Shown: positions 22,030 through 31,460, numbered from the stretch's first letter. The stretch is DNA of 64,000 bases from Lachnospiraceae bacterium (GCA_910574185.1 CAJSZQ010000017.1:1-64000); one strand, 5' to 3'. Notes: generated from the sequence alone by a model not told the origin. Translations and numbers: made by a program.

Positions 22030-23385
22030 ATGCAGCCCAATCAGGTGGATTTTGGAAGCGAACGTGTACATTATAATATTCTGTCTGTAGCCGCGCCTAT
22101 GATGGCGGCGCAGTTATTGAATCTTCTTTATAATATCATTGACCGTATCTACATAGGTAAGATTCCCGGGGAGGGCGCAATCGCCCTTGCCGGGCTTGGT
22201 TTATGTTTTCCGGTTGTCACGATGGTCATTGCATGTTCCAGTCTCTTTGGAGTGGGAGGCGCTCCTCTATGCTCGATTGCAAGGGGAAAGAAAGAGACAG
22301 GGAAAGCGGAAGAAATTGTGAGCAATGCATTTTTTATGTTGGTTATCACAGGGCTCCTCCTGACGGCGGCCGGTATTCTTTTTCACAGGCCGGTGCTTTA
22401 TCTCTTTGGTGCAAGCGACGCTGCATACCCTTATGCATCCGGGTATATGGTAATCTATCTTCTCGGCACAGTGTTTGTTATGATTTCCTTGGGGATGAAT
22501 CCGTATATTAACAGTCAGGGGTTTGCCAGAACCGGCATGAAGACAGTCGTTCTGGGGGCTTTAATGAATCTGGTTCTGGACCCGGTATTCATCTTTGTTC
22601 TGCATATGGGGGTGAAGGGGGCGGCAATTGCGACCGTTATTTCACAGTTTTTCTCCGCTTTGTGGGTACTTCGGTTTCTGACCGGAAAACAGACGGAGCT
22701 GACCCTGAAACTTAAGGGGTTCCGGCCGGACTGGTCCTGCATCTGCGAGATTGCAAAGTTGGGGCTTTCCACATTCTGTATGTCTTTTACCAACGGACTG
22801 GTTCAGGTGGTCTGCAATTCTACGCTTCAGATATTCGGAGGAGATCTGTATATCAGTGTTATGACGGTGGTAAATTCTGTCCGGGAAATTGCACAGGCGC
22901 CGGTTTCGGCAATTTCCGAAGGAGCTTCTCCGGTGATTAGTTACAATTACGGAGCGGAAGAGATTGGCCGGACGAAGAAGGCAATCCGTTTTATGACTCA
23001 GCTTGGCTTCGCATATACGCTGCTGATCTGGGGAGCTGTTTCTGTATTTCCGGAATTTTTTATACGGATTTTTAATCATGATACGGAATTAATCCGGGCG
23101 GCGGTTCCGTCCTTGCATATATATTTCTTTGGATTTTTTATGATGGCGTTTCAGTTTGCGGGGCAGAGCGTATTCAAATCCCTTAATAAAGCAAAACAGG
23201 CCATATTCTTTTCCCTGCTTCGCAAGGTAGTCATCGTTGTGCCGTTGACGCTTATCTTTCCGAGAGTCGGCGGCCTGGGGGTCATGGGCGTGTTTCTTGC
23301 CGAGCCGGTCTCGAATTTTATCGGCGGGCTTGCCTGCTATATCACAATGAGGAAAACGATACTGGCGAAGTTAGAGCGTGTTTGA
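22030..23385 (+). CDS. MATE-family exporter
   Basis: This 451-residue membrane protein has two MatE halves (NILSVAAPMMAAQLLNLLYN, then the second half from about residue 240). LLYNIIDRIYIGKIPGEGA is the usual start of the first half, and it aligns with the third MATE gene at 62194 rather than closely with 18071. It probably exports drugs or cationic metabolites with Na+ or H+. Its last codons (LERV stop) are made from the left end of a palindromic element, so the native C-terminus may have been altered. The start follows AAAGGAAGCGG. Confidence 0.88.
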   Translation: MQPNQVDFGSERVHYNILSVAAPMMAAQLLNLLYNIIDRIYIGKIPGEGAIALAGLGLCFPVVTMVIACSSLFGVGGAPLCSIARGKKETGKAEEIVSNAFFMLVITGLLLTAAGILFHRPVLYLFGASDAAYPYASGYMVIYLLGTVFVMISLGMNPYINSQGFARTGMKTVVLGALMNLVLDPVFIFVLHMGVKGAAIATVISQFFSALWVLRFLTGKQTELTLKLKGFRPDWSCICEIAKLGLSTFCMSFTNGLVQVVCNSTLQIFGGDLYISVMTVVNSVREIAQAPVSAISEGASPVISYNYGAEEIGRTKKAIRFMTQLGFAYTLLIWGAVSVFPEFFIRIFNHDTELIRAAVPSLHIYFFGFFMMAFQFAGQSVFKSLNKAKQAIFFSLLRKVVIVVPLTLIFPRVGGLGVMGVFLAEPVSNFIGGLACYITMRKTILAKLERV

Positions 23386-23437
23386 AAATATGCTGTAACC
23401 GTTCAGTCGAGGGGCTGAACGGTTACAATACGCTCTA
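23371..23437 (+). terminator. TTAGA-ended palindrome acting as terminator
   Basis: TAGAGCGTGTTTG (from 23372) is inverted at the right end as CAATACGCTCTA (23426-23437). Inside is a perfect hairpin, GTAACCGTTCAG/CTGAACGGTTAC (about 23394-23426). The left end is the same as that of the element at 21717 and carries the stop codon of the MATE gene. It has no long U-run, so efficiency is uncertain. Confidence 0.6.
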
Positions 23438-23455
23438 GAGAAATAAATATGATCT

Positions 23456-23483
23456 TTGAAACAGCGGCGCGTTATGCTAAAAT
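23456..23483 (+). promoter_or_regulatory. Promoter with conserved spacer (shared with 36023)
   Basis: TTGAAA (23456-23461), a 16-bp spacer and TAAAAT (23478-23483). The 30-bp block 23454-23483 is repeated at 36021-36050 with two substitutions, including the spacer CAGCGGCRCGTTATGY. It precedes the AraC gene by a leader of about 100 nt. Confidence 0.65.
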
Positions 23484-23589
23484 GGATAATATCCAGAAAG
23501 ATTTATCTGCCGGAAAGCGTGGCCATGGGAAATGATCGGAACAGCATGACTGCAGGGCGTAGGCGTTTAAGGGAGCGCCTGAAAGGAGA

Positions 23590-24360
23590 ATGATGAGATA
23601 TCAGGATAAATGGCTTCTTTTAGAAGCGGAAGATGATATTGACGAGGTAGAACACAGACCGCCGACAGAAGAAATTCTATTTTTTCAGGCGGTAACCAAC
23701 GGTAACGTAGAGGAAGTCAGAAAGAACTGCGAGCAGGAGCGGTTTCTGGACAGCGACGGGGTAGGGGTGCTTTCCCGGAATCCTGTGACGAATTTAAAGT
23801 ATCACTTTGTGATTACGACGGCGATGATTACAAGGCTGTGCAAGCAGAAAGGGATGGAGCTTGAGCAGGCGTTTCGGATGAGTGATTTCTATATTCAGAG
23901 ACTGGATGATATTCATACGCTGGAAGGCGTGAGGAAGCTTCATGATGAGATGGTTCTGGATTATACGGAAAAGATGCGCAGAATTTATAAAAGCGATTCA
24001 AATTCCCGACATATCAGCGCCTGTAAGGATTATATTTATTCTCACTTAAAGGAGCGGATTACAATAGAAGATCTGGCGGACGAGCTCGGGGTGTCGGCAA
24101 GTTATCTGTCCAGACTGTTCAAGAAAGAAACCGGTGATTCTGTCAGCGCCTATATCCGGCGGCAGAAAATTGAGATGGCTAAAAATTTACTGCAGTATAG
24201 CGATTATTCCATGATTGACATTGCAAACCGCTTATCGTTTTCTTCCCAGAGCCATTTCATACAGCAGTTCCGGGAATACGAGGGCATGACGCCCAAGAAA
24301 TACCGGGATTTGAACCATGCGATTCAGTGGGATATTGAGATGGAAGTACCGGAGAAATGA
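23590..24360 (+). CDS. AraC-family regulator
   Basis: This 256-residue protein has a C-terminal AraC double HTH (about residues 140-245): KERITIEDLADELGVSASYL, SRLFKKETGDSVSAYIRRQK, then MIDIANRLSFSSQSHFIQQF and GMTPKKYRDL. The N-terminal 130 residues are helical with no cupin signature (EEILFFQAVTNGNVEEVRKN, AFRMSDFYIQRLDDI); this resembles the helical sensor domain of AraC regulators common in Lachnospiraceae. It lies next to the GH94/ABC sugar locus and may control it. It is read from the promoter at 23456. Confidence 0.88.
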   Translation: MMRYQDKWLLLEAEDDIDEVEHRPPTEEILFFQAVTNGNVEEVRKNCEQERFLDSDGVGVLSRNPVTNLKYHFVITTAMITRLCKQKGMELEQAFRMSDFYIQRLDDIHTLEGVRKLHDEMVLDYTEKMRRIYKSDSNSRHISACKDYIYSHLKERITIEDLADELGVSASYLSRLFKKETGDSVSAYIRRQKIEMAKNLLQYSDYSMIDIANRLSFSSQSHFIQQFREYEGMTPKKYRDLNHAIQWDIEMEVPEK

Positions 24361-24448
24361 TTCCGTCTGCAAAAGTGATAACATCTCATGATAAACAAAT
24401 TCACAGAAGCTTCCGACGGCAGTTTTTGCCGGACGTATAGCAGTCAGA

Positions 24449-24482
24449 AGGGCTGCCGGGAAATTCCCCGGCAGCCTTTTGT
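24449..24482 (+). terminator. Terminator after AraC gene
   Basis: AGGGCTGCCGGG pairs with CCCGGCAGCCTT, then TTGTC. It separates the AraC gene from the convergent GH94 operon. Confidence 0.85.
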
Positions 24483-24525
24483 CTGCTTATAAAAAGTATT
24501 CGGCGGAAGGAACGCTGCTTCACCC

Positions 24526-24600
24526 CGTTCACAGTAACATGCAAAAATCACTTTCTTACGTACTTTGCAGCAAGTACGAAGTACTGTGTGAACAGTAACG
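24526..24600. repeat. GTTCACA-type palindromic element
   Basis: CGTTCACAGTAAC (24526-24538) faces TACTGTGTGAAC (about 24582-24593), followed by AGTAACG. The centre has ACGTACTTTGCAGCAAGTACG, itself palindromic. It lies between convergent genes, 15 bp from the GH94 stop. Confidence 0.55.
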
Positions 24601-24614
24601 AAGAAACGGCCCTT

Positions 24615-27026
24615 TTAGAGTATCAGATGAATCTCATTTGTATCCTCAAGAAGCCCGGCCGGAATGTAATTACGGTCAAGTTCCCTGCCGTTTAAGGTAA
24701 ATTTGCTGCATCCGCTTTCCCTGCCGTCTGGATTATCAATCCGAATATGCAGACGTTTTCCGCGGAAATCCTTTTCTATTTCCAAATGCGTCCACTCCTT
24801 TGGAATCGACGGGGCGATGGCGATACCCTCCAAATCGGGACGGAGACCCAGGATTCCCTCTACACATCCCACCATCATGGTAGAGGCGGTGCCGGTCAGC
24901 CAGTGAACATGGGAACGTCCGGGATGCCTGCTGGCGGTCCCTTCGGTAAACTGTCCATAGCAATAGGGTTCCAGACGGCGAAGCTCGGCCTTTTCGTTCC
25001 ATGCAGCGGGAGCATTCTCCATGAAGTAGGTAAATGCGCGGCCGCCATGTCCCAGCAGAGATTCTGCGAGAACCAGCCATCCCTGGGACTGGGAGAAAAT
25101 ACCGGCGTTTTCTTTGGTTCCCTGATTATAGATAACGGCAAGAGCGCCGTCAAAGGCGTGGGAATGATAAGGCGGGTTCATAAGGAGCGCTCCGAACGGC
25201 GTGTTTAGTTCCTGATACACATTCGTAAGCGCGGTCTCGGCCTGGGCGGTTTCCGCCAGTCCGCTGATAACGGACCAGCTCTGGGGATTCAGCCAGAGGC
25301 TGGCTTCCGGGTCGCCGGCTGCGCCGATTCGTTCTCCGGTTTCTGTGTAGCCGCGGATGAAACGATTCTGATCCCAGCACATAGTCTGGATGATTTCGCC
25401 GGTTTCCTTCTGCTTTTTCTCCAGGTATTCGATATACTCCGCGTCCTTTTTGTATTCGGCAAATTTCAGTAAAATGGTCATTGCGTAGTAGAACTGCAGG
25501 GCGACGAAGGAAGACTCCCCGTTTGCGCCCAGACGCAGGCAGTCGTTCCAGTCTGCGTAAAGTCCGGCGGGCATGCCATGGGGGCCGAGGTGGTTCAGAG
25601 AGAACATCACCGCGCGTTTCAGATGCTCATAAACACTGGCCGCGCCTTTATCTGCAAAGGGAATCACCTCGTCAAGGAATCCGGTATTTCCGGTTTCGGC
25701 AATATATTTATAGACAGTCGGGAAAAGCCACAGCGCGTCGTCGGCGCGGTAAGCCGGGTGGCCGGTTTCCTGACGGTAGGATGCGTCGTCCGGCGTATCC
25801 TCGTGTCCCGGATTGTGGGTAAATTTTACCAAAGGAAGCCCGCCGCCCTCATTTACCTGTGCGGAAAGCATAAAGCGGATTTTTTCCGCCGCCATTTCCG
25901 GGGCGAGATGGATGATTCCCTGAATATCCTGTACCGTATCCCGGTAACCGTAGCCGTTTCTCAGGCCGCAGTAAATGAAGGACGCAGCCCGGGACCAGAT
26001 GAAGGTCATAAAGCAGTTATAGGCGTTCCATGTATTCAGCATGGTGTTAAATTCCGGACTTGGAGTGGTAACCATTAAGCGGTCCAGTTTTTCATACCAG
26101 TAGTTTTTCAGTTCCTGCAGTTCTTTTGCAGCCGCAGCCGCCGGTACGGCATAAGTATCCAGGAGGGCGGCTGCTTCGCGGCTTCCTCCCGTACCAAGGA
26201 GGAATACGATAGTTTTGGTCTCGTTCGGCTCCAGTGCGACGGTGCAGGACAGCGCGCCGCAGGAATTTTCATTGTAGCTGGTTTGGTTTCCCAGATGGCC
26301 TGACAGGATTCCTTTCGGATTCCCATAGCCATGGTATCTCCCAAGAAACTGTTCCCGGTCTCCGCAGTAGGAGGATACGTCGGCGCCCGCAAGGCCGAAG
26401 AAACGCTGGGTTACATTCTTTTCATCAACCTGTTCATCTTCCGGCAGGGCGTCCAGATTTCCATGAATCTGCTGGACGATACGGTTTTTATCAAACAATG
26501 TTCTGGTAATAAACAGAGAATACTGTAAGTTCACCTGATCCTGTTCGTAATTGCTGTGGTTCGTAAATTCTGCATAACCGGTTAAGGTAAGGTTTCTTGC
26601 GGATGCAGACCGGTTCGTCACAGAAAGGGCCCACACTTCATAGGCTTTTCCAAGGGGCACATAATAAGACGCCTCTGAATGAATATTGCTGTAACCGGCA
26701 GTCATTTTGGTGTAACCCATGCCATGTCTGCAGGTACAGGTATAGCTGTTAAGCTCCTTTCCTACCGGCTGCCAGGAGGCGGACCAGTAGTCTTTGGAAT
26801 CGTTGTCGCGGATGTAGAGGTAACGGCCCGGCTGGTCAAAGCTGTTGAATATATAGCGGAGAATCCGTCCGTTTGCGCCGGACTTTGCAAAGCTGTATCC
26901 TCCCGCGTTATTTGAAATGATTGCACCGTAGTCCGGAGAGCCCAGATAATTTACCCATGGGGCCGGGGTGTCCGGACGTTCTATGACATATTCCCGGTGT
27001 GCGTCGTCAAAATATCCATATTTCAT
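24615..27026 (-). CDS. GH94 disaccharide phosphorylase, cellobiose-phosphorylase-like
   Basis: This 803-residue cytoplasmic enzyme would split a beta-linked disaccharide with phosphate, giving a sugar 1-phosphate and a free sugar. The length and N-terminus (MKYGYFDDAHREYVIERPDT) match cellobiose/chitobiose phosphorylases of about 800 residues. The catalytic Asp is in YADWNDCLRLG. Further family motifs are YGYRDTVQDIQGI and AYRADDALWLFPT. It is the second gene of an operon with another GH94 (43 bp upstream), divergent from an ABC sugar importer. Cellobiose is the more likely substrate given the GH3 neighbours, but chitobiose cannot be excluded. Confidence 0.9.
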   Translation of the reverse strand: MKYGYFDDAHREYVIERPDTPAPWVNYLGSPDYGAIISNNAGGYSFAKSGANGRILRYIFNSFDQPGRYLYIRDNDSKDYWSASWQPVGKELNSYTCTCRHGMGYTKMTAGYSNIHSEASYYVPLGKAYEVWALSVTNRSASARNLTLTGYAEFTNHSNYEQDQVNLQYSLFITRTLFDKNRIVQQIHGNLDALPEDEQVDEKNVTQRFFGLAGADVSSYCGDREQFLGRYHGYGNPKGILSGHLGNQTSYNENSCGALSCTVALEPNETKTIVFLLGTGGSREAAALLDTYAVPAAAAAKELQELKNYWYEKLDRLMVTTPSPEFNTMLNTWNAYNCFMTFIWSRAASFIYCGLRNGYGYRDTVQDIQGIIHLAPEMAAEKIRFMLSAQVNEGGGLPLVKFTHNPGHEDTPDDASYRQETGHPAYRADDALWLFPTVYKYIAETGNTGFLDEVIPFADKGAASVYEHLKRAVMFSLNHLGPHGMPAGLYADWNDCLRLGANGESSFVALQFYYAMTILLKFAEYKKDAEYIEYLEKKQKETGEIIQTMCWDQNRFIRGYTETGERIGAAGDPEASLWLNPQSWSVISGLAETAQAETALTNVYQELNTPFGALLMNPPYHSHAFDGALAVIYNQGTKENAGIFSQSQGWLVLAESLLGHGGRAFTYFMENAPAAWNEKAELRRLEPYCYGQFTEGTASRHPGRSHVHWLTGTASTMMVGCVEGILGLRPDLEGIAIAPSIPKEWTHLEIEKDFRGKRLHIRIDNPDGRESGCSKFTLNGRELDRNYIPAGLLEDTNEIHLIL

Positions 27027-27069
27027 AATCGTTCTCAGTCCTTTCCATAGTTGATTGTAAAGATTAGCG

Positions 27070-29769
27070 TCATACTAAGTCTGCGGTAATGGTGTGGGTA
27101 CCCTCCGGCAGAGCGGCAAGCATTGTTCCGGGAAGTGTGATAAATGCTTCTTTCGTTCCTGTAAGCTCTGTCTTGCCGCACCGGGCAGAGCCGATGCGGT
27201 AGGCGCCGTAATCTTTGCCGTTTGCATTGTTATATGTAATGATAAAGCTTTTATCTGCGAAGGGGACGGCAATCGAGGCTGTCCCGGATTCGTCAAACTG
27301 GCAGGCCAGAAGTTTAGGGTACAGGATCAAATCGCCGGCGTTTCCCCGGACGCCGAAAACTTCTGTAATCATGGTCAGCATATACCAGCTTGCCGCGCCG
27401 GTAAGATACTGGTACATTCCCCGTCCGTCTAAGCGGAAATATTCCGGGATTCCGGGATAGATGCGGCTGGTCTCAAAGTCAAGAGCCGTATCGGCAAGGG
27501 TCTTTAAGGCTTTCCATCCTTCTCGCGCAAATCCCCTGCGGTACAGGGCGTTGGCGTACATGACCGTCATATGGGAAAATACGGCTCCGTTTTCCTTTTC
27601 ACCATAGGCAAATCCGAACATGCGGCCCATATCGAATTTCAGTTCATGAAAATCCGTATTCAGACAGTAGCCGCCGGTTTCTTTCCGAAATAGATAATGA
27701 TCGGCTGCCGCCGTTATTTTCTTAATATGGCAGTTTTCGGCTACTCCGCTCATAATCGCGAATACCTGTCCGGTCAGCATCATCCGTACCTGTCCCTCGT
27801 AAATGCCTTCAACGGCGCGTCCATGGTTATCATAATAGCTGTTAAACCATCCTTCCCCGCTGTCAGTCTCAAGCCATTCCTGAGCTCTGATATGATTCAT
27901 CAGCCAGTCTGCCTTTCGGGTCAGATTTGCGGCAAGCTCTGAGAGAGAGAGCTTTACGCGTTTGCCGCTGACCGTATGTCTGCATTGTGCGGCGTATTCT
28001 GCAAGGATGCTGCGCTTTCTGGCAATATCGGCGAAGCTTTCGGTATCATCTTCCAACAGAATCATAATTTCTTCTAAAAGTTCAGCCGCAGAAGCAGAGG
28101 AATGTGTCTCCAGAAGCCGGAGCATTGCCGCAAGTTCAAGCAGGTTGCCTGCGTAAGCACAGGTAAAGGCAACGCTTTCTCCATGTTCGGAAGCCATGTC
28201 CAGAGCGTCGTTCCAGTCGGCGCCCCGGAGCCGGCAGACGTTATGGCCGCCTGCTTCATAAAAGGCGGTAAGCTGCTGGATGAGCAGGTGCTCTAAGATT
28301 GTTCCGGTATAGACGGCGCCTTCTGTGGTAAGCTGTCGGTTTCCCTGTTCCGGCTTCCATAAATCGTCGTTTTCAGTTCCGCGCATGGTCTGCGGGTCCT
28401 TAAAATAAGAAACCTGCTTATTCAGTATTCCGATATCCCCAGTCTGGTCAATATACAGTCTGGTAGTTATCAGCGGCCAGAGGGCGTGATCCATCCAGAC
28501 CCGGGCGATTCCATTCCGGTCGGCGATGAAATTACCGTCGCCGTCCCCGATGATGGTTGCGTTGGTTCCGTCTATACGGACGCCTCCGTAATTCATGGCG
28601 ATCATGCGTCCGACCCTGCCCGGCTCTAATAAGAGCAGGGATAAACAGTCCTGCCACAGATCCCGCCATCCCCTGCCGCCCCGGCCATAATCATGATGGG
28701 GGAGGAAGGAGCATCCGAATAACCGGCGCAGGAATGGCTGGAAGCAAATCCATTTCATCAGCCGGTCAAAATCTGGATTGCCGGTATGGATGCGGACAGC
28801 GACTTTTTCCTGCCAGTATTTTTTTGTATCTGCAAAAGCCCGTTGTACGCTATCGGTGGTATGGTACTTTTCAAAGACGCCGGAGACGGCCTCTCTGCTG
28901 CATTCAGCGCCAAGAAGAATGATATAGCCGGCCGTTTCACCGGGAGCAAGGGAAACAGGGGAAAAGCGGAAGGCTCCCATGGCTTCTTTTCCGGCGGCGC
29001 CTTGAAAGGCCGGGACGCCGGGGTACTTTTCGTATACGGCCCGGGGGCGGGTGAAGGTTCCGCCTTCTCCAAGGAAGTCTTCTACCGTAGGATAGAAGCA
29101 TTCCGGCGGTTTACCGTCTCCGGTACAGCCCATAACGTAATAGATTTGCTCATTGGGGCGGTGGCCCTTTTCATCAAAAGACATAGAAGGGCAGACAAAG
29201 ACTCCGTTTTCGTTCGTATCAATACGGTGGAGCATGGAAGTTACGTTCCGGTGGTCCCGGATGTTGTCGGCGCTGCGTCCGTAGATGGGAATTGCTGCAA
29301 AGGCGGTAAATTCCCGGGTATTCTCCGACTGGTTTGTCACTGTTATATACAGAATCTCTACATTGTCATTCTTCGGGATAAAAGAAGTTACGGTGGAGGC
29401 AACCGGATAGAGCCTGGACGACCGCTTCAGGGTCTGCCACATAAATCCGGCCGTCAGCTCACTTTCATCTTCTTGTTCTGTAAATCTGGCGTTTTCCTGT
29501 TCCGCGGAAGAACCGGAAACAGAATATGCGTTCATCCCCTCTGTCGTCAGCCAGAAATTGCGGGAGGAACGGTTGTTATGCAGATTTTCAGAACTTACCG
29601 GTTCTAACAGGAATGTTTCCTGGTCGATTTTTGCATCGCCGCCCAGATTCGGCGTGACTGCGCTTTTTAATCCGGTTTCCGAGGCAAGGGGGAAATACAA
29701 ATAACTGGTATTTTCCGGCTGCTTCAAAAGAAAGCTGCCGTGTTCGTCAATAAATGTTACGTGATTCAA
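27070..29769 (-). CDS. GH94-type phosphorylase, laminaribiose/oligoglucan-like
   Basis: This 899-residue enzyme belongs to the longer GH94 group. It begins LNHVTFIDEHGSFLLKQPEN and contains YLYFPLASETGLKSAVTPNL, FLPHHDYGRGGRGWRDLWQD and the catalytic Asp in LRGADWNDALDMA. I chose the TTG at 29769, because it lies 7 bp after AAAGGAG and starts the conserved fold; the open frame extends upstream to 29859, but those residues are hydrophobic and unlike the family. The length and N-terminus resemble laminaribiose phosphorylases more than cellodextrin phosphorylases. It probably acts on imported beta-1,3- or beta-1,2-gluco-oligosaccharides. First gene of the two-gene GH94 operon. Confidence 0.87.
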   Translation of the reverse strand: MNHVTFIDEHGSFLLKQPENTSYLYFPLASETGLKSAVTPNLGGDAKIDQETFLLEPVSSENLHNNRSSRNFWLTTEGMNAYSVSGSSAEQENARFTEQEDESELTAGFMWQTLKRSSRLYPVASTVTSFIPKNDNVEILYITVTNQSENTREFTAFAAIPIYGRSADNIRDHRNVTSMLHRIDTNENGVFVCPSMSFDEKGHRPNEQIYYVMGCTGDGKPPECFYPTVEDFLGEGGTFTRPRAVYEKYPGVPAFQGAAGKEAMGAFRFSPVSLAPGETAGYIILLGAECSREAVSGVFEKYHTTDSVQRAFADTKKYWQEKVAVRIHTGNPDFDRLMKWICFQPFLRRLFGCSFLPHHDYGRGGRGWRDLWQDCLSLLLLEPGRVGRMIAMNYGGVRIDGTNATIIGDGDGNFIADRNGIARVWMDHALWPLITTRLYIDQTGDIGILNKQVSYFKDPQTMRGTENDDLWKPEQGNRQLTTEGAVYTGTILEHLLIQQLTAFYEAGGHNVCRLRGADWNDALDMASEHGESVAFTCAYAGNLLELAAMLRLLETHSSASAAELLEEIMILLEDDTESFADIARKRSILAEYAAQCRHTVSGKRVKLSLSELAANLTRKADWLMNHIRAQEWLETDSGEGWFNSYYDNHGRAVEGIYEGQVRMMLTGQVFAIMSGVAENCHIKKITAAADHYLFRKETGGYCLNTDFHELKFDMGRMFGFAYGEKENGAVFSHMTVMYANALYRRGFAREGWKALKTLADTALDFETSRIYPGIPEYFRLDGRGMYQYLTGAASWYMLTMITEVFGVRGNAGDLILYPKLLACQFDESGTASIAVPFADKSFIITYNNANGKDYGAYRIGSARCGKTELTGTKEAFITLPGTMLAALPEGTHTITADLV

Positions 29770-29913
29770 TGATGTGCTCCTTTCTTTATATATAGTAGAT
29801 ATCATAGAAGAAATCAGATAGGAAGAAAATAAGAAACGTGTGAAAAATATCAGAATCATGACCTAATATACGACTTTTGGCAGCGTTGTTTTGACGGGCA
29901 GTTCTGTCGTATT

Positions 29914-30055
29914 ATTTTTGTAAAAATCCTGTATAAAGAAATTACGGACTGTAAAAAAAGAGTCATGGATTTGATATTTTTGTAAAATCTATAGTATAAC
30001 CAAAAAAAATATTTGGCTATAATGCATGTAACAAAAGCGAAAGCGCTTGTTTCGC
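29914..30055. promoter_or_regulatory. Divergent regulatory region of the beta-glucan locus
   Basis: It separates the GH94 operon (minus) from the ABC importer (plus). Candidate plus-strand promoters are TTGATA (29971-29976) with TATAAC (29995-30000), spacer 18 bp, and a TATAAT at 30018-30023 with a poor -35. A LacI/CcpA-type palindrome, GCGAAAGCGCTTGTTTCGC, lies at 30037-30055, downstream of the likely start, where a bound repressor would block. Two similar A/T-rich direct repeats, ATTTTTGTAAAA followed by TC and GTATAA (29914-29936, 29975-29999), lie 61 bp apart and may be activator sites. Confidence 0.55.
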
Positions 30056-30086
30056 AGAATAATATATAGAAGGAGGATTTTTCAAA

Positions 30087-31460
30087 ATGAAAAAGAGAGT
30101 AGTTAGCATGCTGCTGATTGCAGCTATGGCGGCAAGTATGACGGCGGGCTGCGGGAAATCATCGGATTCCGGTTCCGGAAGCGGCGAAGAGGGAAAGGTT
30201 ATCAATATCTATAGCTGGAATGATGAATTTCGTAAGCGGGTGGAGGCGGTTTATCCGGAAGTAAAGGAGACGTCTTCGGATGGAACAGTAACTACCTTAA
30301 AGGACGGAACAGAGATTCACTGGATTATCAATCCGAATCAGGACGGCGTGTACCAGCAGAAGCTGGACGAGGCTCTGATGAAGCAGGCGGACGCGGCTGC
30401 GGATGATAAGGTAGATATTTTCCTTTCAGAAACAGACTATGTAAATAAGTATACGGATAAGGACGCGGACGCAGCGATGCCGCTTACAGATTTGGGAATT
30501 GACCCGGATAAGGACCTGGCGGACCAGTATGAATTTACCAGGGTAACGGCTTCTGATGTAGACGGAGTACAAAGAGGTTCTACATGGCAGTGCTGTCCGG
30601 GACTTCTGGTATACCGCAGGGATATCGCCAAAGAGGTATTCGGAACAGACGACCCGGTGGAAATCGGCAAGAAGGTGAAAGACTGGGATACCATCAAAGA
30701 GACGGCTGGAGAATTAAAGGCGAAAGGATACTATACATTTTCTTCTTATGCGGATACCTTCCGTCTCTATGGCAACAGCATCAGCGAATCATGGGTAAGT
30801 CCGGGCGAAACTACCATTAAAGTTGACCAGAAGATCATGGACTGGGTCAATGATTCTAAGGAATGGCTGGATGCAGAATATCTGGATAAGAATGTAAAAG
30901 GACAGTGGAACGACGACTGGAATAAGGCAATGGGTTCCGCGTCTAAGGTATTTGCTTTCCTGTTCCCGGCATGGGGGATTGACTTTACACTGAAGCCAAA
31001 CTGGGACGGAGAAGAGGGCGTATGGGGCGTTACCAATCCACCGCAGGAATACAACTGGGGCGGTTCTTATGTCCATGCATGCACCGGAACAGATAATCCG
31101 GAACACGTTAAGGATATTATCAGTGCGGTAACGTTAGATAAAGACAATCTGCTGAAGATTTCCAAAGAGTATTCCGACTTTACAAATACGGTAAGCGGGA
31201 TGAAGGCGGCGGCAAAGGATGATTCCTTCGCGTCAGAATTTCTTGGCGGGCAGAATGCATTTACATATTTCGCGCCGGTTGCAGAGAGTATCGAGATTGC
31301 TCCGCTTTCCGCTTATGACCAGGGATGCGTGGAGCTGATTCAGAATTCGTTCAGCGATTACTTACAGGGCAAGGTTGATTTTGACAAGGCGAAGACGAAC
31401 TTTGAGACAGCTATTTTAGAGCGTTATCCTGATATCACAGAGGTTCAGTGGCCGGAGTAA
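30087..31460 (+). CDS. ABC sugar-binding lipoprotein
   Basis: This 457-residue extracellular solute-binding protein starts with a lipoprotein signal peptide, MKKRVVSMLLIAAMAASMTA, then GCGKSS with lipidated Cys22. The mature part is a family-1 oligosaccharide-binding fold (VINIYSWNDEFRKRVEAVYP, FLFPAWGIDFTLKPNWDG). The many aromatic residues suggest stacking on sugar rings. It is the first gene of the importer and is separated from the permeases by a strong hairpin, the usual way to raise its expression over the permeases. RBS AGAAGGAGGATTT. Confidence 0.93.
   Translation: MKKRVVSMLLIAAMAASMTAGCGKSSDSGSGSGEEGKVINIYSWNDEFRKRVEAVYPEVKETSSDGTVTTLKDGTEIHWIINPNQDGVYQQKLDEALMKQADAAADDKVDIFLSETDYVNKYTDKDADAAMPLTDLGIDPDKDLADQYEFTRVTASDVDGVQRGSTWQCCPGLLVYRRDIAKEVFGTDDPVEIGKKVKDWDTIKETAGELKAKGYYTFSSYADTFRLYGNSISESWVSPGETTIKVDQKIMDWVNDSKEWLDAEYLDKNVKGQWNDDWNKAMGSASKVFAFLFPAWGIDFTLKPNWDGEEGVWGVTNPPQEYNWGGSYVHACTGTDNPEHVKDIISAVTLDKDNLLKISKEYSDFTNTVSGMKAAAKDDSFASEFLGGQNAFTYFAPVAESIEIAPLSAYDQGCVELIQNSFSDYLQGKVDFDKAKTNFETAILERYPDITEVQWPE

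Noticed and set aside
22642-23079. 145-codon ORF antisense to a MATE gene
   Set aside because: A shadow of the membrane protein frame.
25578-26078. 166-codon ORF antisense to the first GH94 gene
   Set aside because: It is a shadow of the conserved GH94 frame, with no domain or ribosome binding site.
28786-29607. 273-codon ORF antisense to the second GH94 gene
   Set aside because: It is a shadow frame of the clearly conserved GH94 coding sequence.
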